In this document: one piece after another, positions 54,738 to 64,000 of the stretch | How positions within the stretch are numbered: position 1 is the stretch's first letter | How the letters are laid out: each line of letters starts with the position of its first letter | Assembly (NCBI GenBank): GCA_916048055.1 | Contig: CAJZHL010000028.1 | Span: forward strand, 1,116,001 to 1,180,000 | Source: Pedinophyceae sp. YPF-701 | Lineage: Eukaryota; Chlorophyta; Pedinophyceae | Length of the DNA: 64,000 nt | Direction: 5' to 3' | Notes under the pieces: generated by a model | Seen by the model: only the letters and a program-made list of their open reading frames with translations | Database searches by the model: none | Told to the model about the DNA's origin: nothing | Position numbers and translations under genes: made by a program

Positions 54738-56557
54738 TCAGGAGCCCGCCTGCGAGTGCGGCACGGCGGGCTTCCCGTTGCCGTGCGTCGCGGGGGCGCC
54801 CGTCCCGCCCTGCCCGGCCGTCGCCTCCATGTGCGCCGCGATCATGCGCAGCAGCGGCGAGCTCTGCCCGTGGAACATCGCGGCGCCGTCGTCCTTGTCG
54901 CCGTTGTACTCGTTCCCGCTCGGGTTGTTGCTGCTGTCGCCGCTGCCCGTGTCCTGGCCCGAGTCCCCCGAGTTGTTCCCGCTCGACGCGCCCCCGGGGC
55001 CCTTGGCGCTCCCGCGCGACCGCGCCGTGCCCTGCGACCCGTCGCCGCCCGACGGCGTGTCGTTGCCGCCCGTCCGGTCCGACACCGAGTACGAGTCCGT
55101 CGGGGCGTTCGGCCCGCCCGCGACCGCCGCGCCCGCCGCCGCCGCCCACTGGTCGCCCGGCAGGCTCCCGCCGCCGTACATGGCGTGCAACATGCTGATC
55201 TGCTCCGCGAGCAGGCGCTGCTGGTCGGCGCCCTCCACGCCCGACGCCCACGGCGACGGCGCGTCCGGGATGTCCGGGAGGCCCGCCGGCACGGGCGCGA
55301 CGGCCCCGTGCGGCATGGACGGCAGCGAGCTCGGCCACGGCGCGGCCGAGGCCGGCACGCGGCGCGACGGGTCGGCGTGGTGCGCGTGCGCGTGGCGCTG
55401 CTCGCGGCCGTGCCCGCCGAGGCCGAGCGCGCCGATCTGCGCCGCGAGGAGCTCGGCGTCCAGCCCCGCGCTCGTCGCGCTGGCGGGGACGCGGGCGTTG
55501 CCCTGGAGCAGGAAGTTGAGGCCCGCGGCGAACGAGGGCTCCATGAGCGGGTTGACCACGCCGTGGGGCGCCGGCTGCGCGGGCACGTTGCCGAGGACAG
55601 GACGCCCCTGGACGGCCTGGGGCGGGAGCGCGAGGCGCCCGCCCACGAGCGGGCCCGGGGGCGACGCGCTGGCGGCCTGGCCCACCGCGGGCGCCCTGGG
55701 CGCGTGGGAGTACTTGCAGAGGATCCCGCGGGAGCAGCGCCCGTTGAGGAAGTCGCGGCACTGCGGCTGCGAGGAGCTCATGCGCTGCTGGACCATGACC
55801 GCCAGGTCGTGGGAGTAGCGGCACGACGGGCCGCGCTTGCACATTCCCTTGCAGAAGTCGAAGCAGACCTGCGGGGCGGGGCGCGGGGCGCGGGGCGGGC
55901 TCGGGCGGCGGCCGGGCGGGAAGCGCGGCGTGGGAGATACATGCCCGGGAGGGGGGCGCGTGCGGCGGCGTGGGGTGGGCGCGGGGCCGGGTGGCGCCCT
56001 CGCGGGGGCGTGCGTGGAAAGTTTGGCCCGTATTTGGGGGCGCGGCGGGGTAGCACGCCTCGGCGAGCGCGAGGCGCGGTGGTGCGAGGGGAGATCGGAA
56101 AGCCGCGGCGACGAGGCGGGCGACACGCCGCGACCGCGGCGCTACACGCGTAAACAGTCGAATCTCGCGGGTTGCGGCGTGCCGTGGCGGCCGCCGGCGC
56201 GTGCGGGGCGGGGCGAGTGCAGCGAGCCAGTAGGCTCTGGCTTGCGGGGCCGGGGCGCCTCGTTGCGCCGTTCGTGGTCACGGTGGGGGGGCAACGCGGA
56301 CTTACCTCGACACCCTTCGACGGATCAACCGGCATGCGCCCGTAGTAGCCAGCGCGTCGGCTCCGGTTCGGCAGCGCTGCCTGCCCTGCGGGCTGCCCCA
56401 GGAGGCCGAGCTCCCGCATCTCCTCCCACAGTTGCAACTGTTGAAGCTGCGTCTCGATGCTCGACGCGCCGGGAGGCGCCGGAGCGCCCGCAACGGGCTG
56501 CTGCGGGATGCTCTGCTGGTTGCCCAGTGCGGTCCTCTGATCCCCGTAGCCATTCAT
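54738..56557 (-). CDS. Tandem CCCH zinc-finger RNA-binding protein
   Basis: Exons 56557-56306 (or from an in-frame Met at 56569) and 55868-54738; the phase 0 junction closes and gives 460 residues. Seen: a Gln/Pro-rich start with QLQQLQLWEEMRELGLLG, then GYYGRMPVDPSKGVE, finger 1 CFDFCKGMCKRGPSCRYSH and finger 2 CRDFLNGRCSRGILCKYSH (both Cx7Cx5Cx3H), then a long tail rich in Ala, Pro and Gly followed by a Ser/Gly/Asn/Asp-rich region. The finger spacing matches muscleblind-like and plant KH/CCCH-type RNA binders rather than the TTP class (Cx8). Known: such pairs bind GC- or U-containing RNA and act in splicing or mRNA control. The donor is a perfect GTAAGT. No nuclear signal is obvious. Confidence 0.85.
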
Positions 56558-58437
56558 GGCGACCGTCACCGCGTGGGAGCTATTAGGAAGACTCGACAGT
56601 GATCTGCGGGCGCACCAAACCGGCCGGGGAGGGGCAAGTGAGCGCCTGCGCGCGTGCTAAGGACAGCACTGGCCGTATATCAACCCGCCGGAACGCGCGC
56701 ACGCCGCCGCTCGCGGCGCGTCCGGCGCGCGGCGCGGCGCTCGGGCGACGAACGGGCCCGGGGCCGCCGGGCCGCGCCGCAGCGCGCACCTCGCGCGGCA
56801 CGCGCGCGGGTGGCACACAGTGCCCAATGTATCCAACGCGCGGGCGCGCCTGGGGCGGCGACGTCGCGGCGCGTGGCTCGCACCTGTTCTTCTTAGAGTA
56901 CTTGAGGGTCCATGCAGGGCCGGTGCGTCCACGGAGACGCACGCGCGAGGCCGGCGGCCGCCGCGGCGACCTCTGTGGGCTTCAATCGAAGGCCGCGATG
57001 GAGCGGCGCTGACCGCGAAACCCCCGAGAGAGCGGGCCCTGACCCGTACGGTGCGTGTGGGGCGCGGCCGACGGGCTTGCTCGGACGCGGGGCCTCGGGA
57101 AACCGCGCGAGGCTGCGCTGGTCGATGCCAACTGATGGCACGCTCAACACCCGCGCGTGTGGGGGCGGGCTGCGGTAGCGGATGCGTGAGTAGAGCTTCG
57201 CAGTAGGAAAATTCGTGTGATGTGGCGCAGGCGCGCCGCGCCCGCGCGCAACGAGGTCGCGCCCGGCCGCTCGACTGGTCGGTCGGTCTCATTGACGATG
57301 ACATCATGAACCCCAACGGCGGTGCGCCGCCGGCCACGCGGGCACGTCGCACGCCGGGCCCCGCGCGCTGCGCACTTGGCTGCACTTCTAGCCTGCGCGA
57401 GGCCCGCCGCGTGCACGGAGTCTGCGAAGCTCGACTGGGACCCAGCTGAGACTCCGAGTGGCGGGCAGCGGTGGCCCGAAGCCAGCGTGCGCGGCGCGCG
57501 ACGGCCTCTTGAGTAGCTGTGCGGCCTGGAAACACGGTTCGCCGACGACGACGACGGTCCCGGCGCCGCCTGCGAGCCCCTGAAGCAAGCAGCGTGTGCA
57601 GGGCCGGAGAGCGCTGTGAGACCAGAGCTGCATCGCCGCGAGGCGCGCCGCCCTCCTCAGAGTCCTTTGCCGTCGGGATATCCGCGGAAAACGACGAAAC
57701 GGCCGCTCTCGGCGAGGGACGCCAAGTCCACGACATACAAGGAACAGAGGCACCGCCGCGCCCGACGAGCGCGCAGCGCTCAGCGCGCCGACGACGCGAG
57801 GTTCCCGATTGCTGAAACGCGTCGTGACGACGCGCCCACTGCTCTGGCGCAACGACGCGCCCGGCCACTCCCGCCGCACCGCCTCGTGTCGCGGGACGTG
57901 GCGCACGTGCGCGTATGCGCTGGACGGCCGCCGCTGCGCGACAGGGCCGCTCCCTTCCGCCGTGCCGCGCGAGGCGACGCAGTGCCGCACCCGTCGCCCC
58001 CCTGATGCGCCCGGACGTCCCCCGCGGGGCCACACTGCTTGGCACACCCTGCGCAGTCACTCAGGCGCGCGCGGTCGATCCAGGGCGTGCGCGGGTGCGC
58101 AGCGCCGGTGCTGGCGCGAGCGGCACCGCGCCGTGCCGCGGCGCCCAGCGCACGCGTTCGCAACGCCTCCCCGGTATAACTGGCGTCAGTGGACGACCCC
58201 CCCCCTGTGACGGCGCCCGCGCTTCCTGGGGCTCCAGCACGCGCCGTGATCCGCACATTCAGGGCCCGCTTCACGCCGTGACGGGCTCGCAGCACACAAC
58301 GCGCCCCCGCGCCAGCGACGGCGACCACGACGACGCCGTTCCCGGGACGCTTGCACTCTAGACACCGCTGCACGTCGGGGACGCGCCAGGAAGCGCGCGG
58401 CGGTCCGATGAGCGCAGGGGTGTAGGATTCCGTAGAG
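56558..58437. other. 1.9-kb spacer between divergent genes
   Basis: It holds the CCCH promoter and the promoter of the large gene to the right. Several long minus frames are low-complexity, Arg/Ala/Pro-rich and unlike any family I know; I treat them as chance frames. No repeat seen. Confidence 0.4.
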
Positions 58438-61400
58438 ATGAGCGGGACGTGGGGCCGCGCCCGCGCGCCCGGCTTGAGCGGGTCGACGGCGGGACGCGCA
58501 CGACGCAAGTCGCACGTGACGCGCGCGCCTGCGCACGTGGCGATCCCGATCCCGGAGGACGACGCGCAGCTGCCCGAGGAGGACCTCGGGCTCCCGCCGG
58601 GCACGGCCATCCTGGACGCCGGCGGCGGCGCGGCGCACGCGACCCGCCACGGTGACCCCCACAGCCTGCCGCACGAAGGCGGCGGGGAGGGGCCGGACGC
58701 GTCGCTTGCGGAGAGGGGGGAGTTCTCGTTCAAGGTGGAGGATTCCGGCGAGGGCCCGCACTTTTGGGTTGCGCGGCGACAGAAGGGCGTCGCGACGCCG
58801 GACTGGGGGTCCGAGGAGGAGGAAGACGGCAACACCACGGGTGAGACACACCGTAGGCGCTCGATGCGTCGCGGAGGATCGAGAATGAGCGCCTCGGCTG
58901 CCCGCGGTGACGGCCGGAGAGGCTAGTGCCATGTGCCCTGGCCCCCTGACCGCCTGTTGCGGGCCGCTGCGCCGCGCGCCGTCGTTCGAGGCAGCGCGCG
59001 GCTCGACGAGTGCGAAAGGTCGACGGTTGGCCTGGCTAGTCCGGCCGTCGAGGGCGCGTGGGCTGCGCAGGGGCTGCCACTGTGGCACAGCAGGGCGACG
59101 CCGAGCTATGCTGGAACGAGCGCGTTTCCCGCCCGGTTCGTTACGCAGGAACGGCGACTCCGGCCCCGTCGGAACAGGCTTCCGAGGACGACCTCCGGCG
59201 CGACGTGTCGGACCTTCTGATGGCCCTGGAGGCCGGGAGCGCTGCCACCGCACACAGCGCAGCTTGCAGCCTTGCCCGGCGCCTGGGCGCTCAGCGGGGC
59301 AACCTGAGAGGCGTGCCGGGGGCGTGCTACCACGGCACGATCACAGAGAGCACCGCGCGCATCGTCTACTCGCAACTCGCGGACGGAGCTTGGCAGAGGG
59401 TGGTCGCGTCTGGGCTCCTTCGCAAGGTGCGCTGCAACCGCGCACCAGCGCGATTCCCGACGACGACGGCCGAACGGAGACACACAGTCGAATGTGCGGC
59501 CGTTCGGTGTTGTTTTCCACGTCGGCATCGCGTATGCACGTCGCACGGGCCTCTGGCTGGCTGCAGTGCAAGAGACAAGCCCTGAACGCCTTGTTGCGAC
59601 CGACACGGCGCTTGCAGTCGACGGACACGCATCTCAAGTCGTACCTCCGGGACCTGGTCGCCGCGGCGGCCGCGCTGCACCGCACCGCGTTCGGGAATCG
59701 CGGCCCGAGAGCCTGGGCCGATGCCGGGATGGGCCGCGCCTGCTTCGCGCTGCTCGACGAGGGCCTGGAGGGCAACTCCGTCTCCATGTCCCTCGGCGTC
59801 GATATCCTCGAGGTGCGCTGCGACCCTTCCCCCGCGCGAACCCCCCCCCGGCCGAGCGCGGGCGCCCTGGACGCTATCTGAGAGACGCGTCGCTGCAGGG
59901 GCCCCGCCGCCGGTCGCGACCCTCAGCGGGGCCGGCCACGTCGCCCACGTGCTCGTCCGGTATCCCCCACCACGCGCACGGCGCGCTCGCGGTCCGACGC
60001 AACGCGAACGGTGCGTGCAACAAGCGCAGGGAATGTTGTCCGTGGGGTTCCGGGAGACGCGCGCCGAGCTGTTCGAGCGCCTCTACGTGATCGTCCAGTG
60101 CCTGATCCTCGAGGGCAGCACCGCGACGGCCTCGGAGCGCGCCCGCCTCGCCGGCTGCGCGGCCCGGGAGCTCGCGACGCTGTCGCGCGACGAGGCGCGC
60201 CGCCTCACGCCCGAGACGCTCGACGCGTGGCCGCGCGTCGTCGCCTGGAACATCCAGAACGCCAGCCTCGTGCGCCTCAACGACCCCGCCGCGTTCCCGG
60301 CCGCCACCCTGCGCTGTGTCGCCCTCCTGCCCGCCAACGCCAACCTCGCAGCGCTCCTCGCCCCCGCCGGGCGCCCCACGACCGCGCCGTCTGCGCACAT
60401 CGAGCCCGAGGGCCGCCCGTGGACCGCGCGCGCCGCCTCGCCCCGCGCGCACGCCGGACCGTGCTTCGCCGAGCTGCTCATGCGCGAAGCAGAGGCCACG
60501 AGCCAGGCGCTGTGGCGCGAGGCCGCCGAGGCGGCCCCCGGCGCGGCGCGCGCGTCGGAAGAGCGCCGCGCGGGCGCCGAGGCGCAGCTGCGCGCCATCG
60601 CGGACGAGGTCCGCCGGCTGGCCGCGAGCCTTTTGGAGGCGTCTGCGGCGACCAGCGCGGGGCAGCGCGCGCTCCGGAGCGCCCTGCTGCGCGGCGGCTT
60701 CCTGCGCGCGCTCCTCCGGTGCGTGACGCCGCTTCCGGGCCGCGCGAGCGAGGGCGGACGGTGGGTGCGCATGGAGGTTGTCGAGCGTCTAGGGCCGCAC
60801 CCGGACGCCCTGCGACGGCGCGACGAGGCGCGGCGGCGGCGGGAGGCGGCGCGCGAGGCGCGGCGGAAGATCCTGGAGGCGCAGCGGGCCGCGCGCGAGG
60901 CCGAGGAGGAGGCTGCGCGGCGGGCGGAGGAGGAGGAGCGCATGGCTGCGCGGGCGTCCTCGGAGCACCCGTCGGAGAAGTCGGCGCGGGACCTGTCCGA
61001 GCTGTGCGACGACATCATGGGCATGCTGCTCGGGCGCGGCAGGGACGCGGACGAGGGGGACGGGAGCGACGACGGGGCCCAGGGGGAGTCCGGCGCAGAG
61101 GGGGGGGTGTTGGAGGACGGGGAGGGCGAGGCGGGGTCGCGGGGGACGGGGAACGAGGAGGGCGAGGACCTCGAGGCGACGTCGGGCGTGCAGGCGGAGA
61201 TGAGCCTCGCGTTCGGGCTTGCTGCCACTCCTGGGGGGGGAGTCCGAACGACCCCCCGGTCGGCGCGGCTCGACGCGACGGAGCGCCTGGGCGGGCTGGA
61301 CGGCCCGGGAGCTGCCTCGCGGCCGACGACGGCGGGTCTGCAGAGCACGGCCTCGAACCCTACGCGCCCCACGACGGCGGCGATGCCTGCCTTCGCGGCG

Positions 61401-64000
61401 CGGCCCGGCGGGCGCCCGCAGACGGGCCGGCCCGGCACCGCGGCGACGGGGTCGTACGCGGGCGTCCTCGGCGACACAGGCGGGCTGAGGAAGGTCAGTT
61501 TCGGCGCCGCCGCGGCCCCGATGGCCCTGTCGCCCAACATCGCTTCGGCCTTCGGGCATTTCGACGACATGGACGAGTGGGACAGCGACGAGGAGGAGGA
61601 AGAGGAGCTCGATAACGAGCACGTGAGAGTGACGCTCACGGAGGGCGACGTGCGGCCGCTGGAGCACATGCCGGACGACGCCAACGAAGCGCTCACCCTG
61701 GCGCCCCCGGACGGGCGCGCGGCGGTGGGATCGTGGATCCTGCACCTGATCACGTCGCTCGAGGAGAGCTGCACTCTCGAGTCGCACAACGACCAGGTCA
61801 AGGCCCTGTCGAGCTACCTCCGCATGGCAAAGGGCCCCATGGTCTCGACGCTGTGTCCGATCGCAACGGCGCAGATCCTCTCGGCCGCGGGCGTCCTCTG
61901 GCTCCGCCGGGTCAACCTCGCGATGGAGCACGCCGCAGTCACGCGGGGCCGCTCGTGGGCGCGGCGGCGAGAGGTCGGCATGTCGCTGCTTGCGCGCGCG
62001 TGCTACGAGGGCGCGGAGCCCGGCGGAGGGTCGCAGCACGGCGCCGTGCTGCCGCTGCTCACGGAGCTGCCGGCGACGCTCATCGACGAGATCGCGGTGG
62101 CGTGCGACGCGCGGTTCGACGACGCCGTCGCCGCGGTGGAGCGCCCGCGGTTGGCAGAGGTGCTGGACCACATCGCGCTGCTCCCGGGGAAGAAGGCGCG
62201 CGGGAAGGAGGCGATCGGCGCGACGATGTGGCTGCGCGAGATGCTCGGCGTGGATCTGGGAGGGGATTGGCGCGCTGCGGGGCTCCGGGGCGGCCAGGGC
62301 TCGCGGCCTCATAGCGGCCGCGCGGGGGGGGGCGCCGCGACGCACCGGCGCTGCCCGCTCGTCCCGCTGGTCCCCATGTCGGTCCTGCGCGGAGACTTCA
62401 CCCTCGAGAGGCTTTGGAGGGAGCGGCTGCGCCCAGCGATCAAGCTCGCCGCCCAGTTCCAGCGCGAGCTCGACAACGCGCGCGCCATCGGGGCGGCGCG
62501 GCCGCGCGCGCCGAACCGCGGGATCATGTGGACGCCAGCGAAGGACCCGCGCCCCGTCGAGCCCAAGCCGCCGCCGCCGGAGCCGGCGCCGAAGCCGGAG
62601 AAGGCGAAGAGTCGCAAACCGCGACGGCGGAAGTTCACCATGCAGCTGGGCTCCGAGGCGTCGCGCGGGTCGATCCTGTCGGGCCCCTCGCGCGGCGACG
62701 TTAGCGTCGGCTCGACCTTCCGCGACCCCTCGCGCGCGAGCCTCGCCCGGGGAAAGTCCGGGGTGTCGTCCATCGCCAGCCAGAGCCGCAGGTCGATCAC
62801 CAGCGGCGGGCTCTCGAAGATGATCGGCGCCGGCGCGTCCGTCGCGCGGGGCATGTCGAAGAAGATCGTGCGCATGGAGTCCGCGATGCCGGGCGTCGGG
62901 TGGGCTCCCGAGGAGGACAAGCCGGCGGCGACGTCGTCGCGCAACGAGGGCGACGCGGAACGAATCGCGAAGAAGAAGACGCGCCAGCGGCTGCGCTTCG
63001 CATCGGAGCCCCCGGAGCCCGCTGCGACGTCGCTGCAAGAGCCCGCGGCGTCCAAGGACGACGACGGCGACGACGGGCACCGCACGGCGTTCACGTCCGA
63101 CGCGTCCCGCCCGACGACGGCCCCGAGCTCGATGTGGGCCGAGGAGTTCGACGGACCCGTCGGGCACCCGTCGCTGCCCCCCGCGGAGGACGAGTGGCGC
63201 GACACGTGGATGGAGCTGGAGCCGCAGCTCCTGCGCGTCGTCATGCTGCTCGGTCAGGGCGACCTCCTGCCGTGGGACATCGTGCAGCTCCCCACGCACG
63301 CGGGCCTCGTGCCAGCGCTCGCCGGGCCCGCGGCGAACATGGTTGCCGAGGAGGAGGTCACGCTGGACCGCTTCGCGGCCACGACTGGCGGGCGGTACGG
63401 CCGGGCGTGGCCGCCGAAGCACGACATCGAGTGGTGGGAGCAGGCCGGGACGCAGGCCGACCCCTGCCCGAGCGACGTGCACCCGTGGTACCTCCGCCCG
63501 GCGCCGGAGCTGTCCTCGGGGACATATCACAAGCTGCGGGGCACCATGGGGTTGCCGGAGGCGGGGTGCGGGGACGCGCGCGGGCAGCTGCGGCGGGCGC
63601 GGTCGATCTCGCCGGAGCGGCGGGTGTGGAAGACGGCCGACGCGCGGCGGCCCATGACGGTGCCTGCGCGCGACGGCGAGAGTGCGCCGTCGGAAGGTGA
63701 CGGGACGGTTGACGGCGCTGCGGAGCTCACGTCCAGCGACGAGGAAGACGAGGAGATCGGCGGCTCGCCCTCAGCGGCGGCAGCGTCGCCCAGGGACGCC
63801 AGGAGTCCGTCGCTCGGCCCCGCGCCCGAGGGCGACGCCACCTCGGAGCACCAAGGGTCGCAGGCGCCCCGGGAGGGTTCCGAGGCCGGGGAAGCGGAGC
63901 CCGCACCAGAGCAGGAGCCTGCACAAGAGCCGGAGCCGGAGCCGGAGCCGGAGCCGTCGCTTCCGCGCGCACCGATTCCTCGCGGCCCTCCGCGGAGCGC
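58438..64000 (+). CDS. Very large unrecognised protein, 3' end beyond window
   Basis: Exons 58438-58840, 59071-59426, about 59567 (or 59618) to 59812, and 60030 to the window edge; phases 1, 0, 0 close and no stop occurs in the last 3.97 kb, so over 1,650 residues lie here. I do not recognise it. Seen: an acidic start; VSDLLMALEAGSAATAHSAA and ELFERLYVIVQCLILEG, helical pairs recalling armadillo/HEAT repeats; an Arg/Glu coiled coil at about 60810-60950 (REAARKILEAQRAAREAEEE type); acidic and Thr/Arg/Pro linkers; a second helical region (VGSWILHLITSLEESCTLES ... LRMAKGPMVSTLCPIATAQI); KPRRRKFTMQLG; WWEQAG; and an EPEPEPEPEP run at the edge. It could be a flagellar or cytoskeletal scaffold, but that is a guess. 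The acceptor of exon 3 is ambiguous. Confidence 0.7.

Noticed and set aside
56657-58060. A 467-residue minus-strand frame
   Set aside because: Low-complexity Arg/Ala/Ser sequence, no domain, and it would occupy the promoter region of two supported genes.
60083-63530. Two long minus-strand frames (572 and 913 residues)
   Set aside because: Antisense shadows of the large plus-strand exon; composition is Arg/Pro/Ser-rich without motifs.
1-64000. tRNA and rRNA genes
   Set aside because: No cloverleaf with matching B-box (GGTTCGAATCC type) or rRNA-like conserved segment was found on reading both strands by eye.

Overview
The window is nuclear DNA of a eukaryotic alga of the green lineage. It is very GC-rich, its genes are split by short introns (about 90-420 nt) that mostly start GTGCG and end CGCAG, and several genes encode plastid proteins with transit peptides (ClpP, a CDSP32-like thioredoxin, a RETICULATA-related protein, LPA2, NOA1/RIF1). 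An LF4/MOK-type kinase suggests a flagellate or a lineage that recently had flagella. A GC-rich picoplanktonic or prasinophyte-grade alga fits; the genus is a guess I cannot support further.

Layout. 1-5.5 kb: the 5' end of a Prp38-type splicing factor (-), the peroxisomal RING protein PEX12 (-), and a UvrD/SRS2-type helicase (+) whose central motor exons are absent. 5.5-5.8 kb: a relic retroelement pol fragment with an inverted duplication. 5.8-9.4 kb: CDK7/CDKD (-) divergent from plastid CLPP (+). 10.8-14.3 kb: a metallophosphoesterase (+) convergent with an LF4/MOK kinase (-). 15.7-21.0 kb: dolichol kinase (-) and NOA1 (-). 21.4-26.7 kb: a CDSP32-like thioredoxin, a probable complex I subunit and a RETICULATA-related protein (all +). 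27.2-31.3 kb: a P1B heavy-metal ATPase (-). 33.1-36.4 kb: an FAD oxidoreductase and LPA2 (both -). 37.5-43.5 kb: a hypothetical frame and a membrane-anchored cyclic-nucleotide phosphodiesterase (+). 44.8-50.0 kb: a tight minus-strand run of an unknown membrane protein, a thioredoxin, a LysM protein and a TRF4-type nucleotidyltransferase. 50.5-52.5 kb: IMP dehydrogenase (+). 54.7-56.6 kb: a CCCH zinc-finger protein (-). 58.4 kb to the right edge: a very large unrecognised gene (+) that is open to the window end.

These are mainly housekeeping genes, not a functional cluster; strands alternate and most neighbours share divergent or convergent flanks. Exon boundaries were set by reading-frame phase and protein alignment from memory; for most multi-exon genes all junction phases agree and the coding length divides by three. 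The points most worth a second look are the helicase missing motifs III-IV, two GC-AG introns (one directly before the ClpP catalytic serine), a hairpin repeat present twice, the inverted pol-derived hairpin, and the doubly metal-decorated HMA pump. I found no tRNA, rRNA, CRISPR array or intact transposon.
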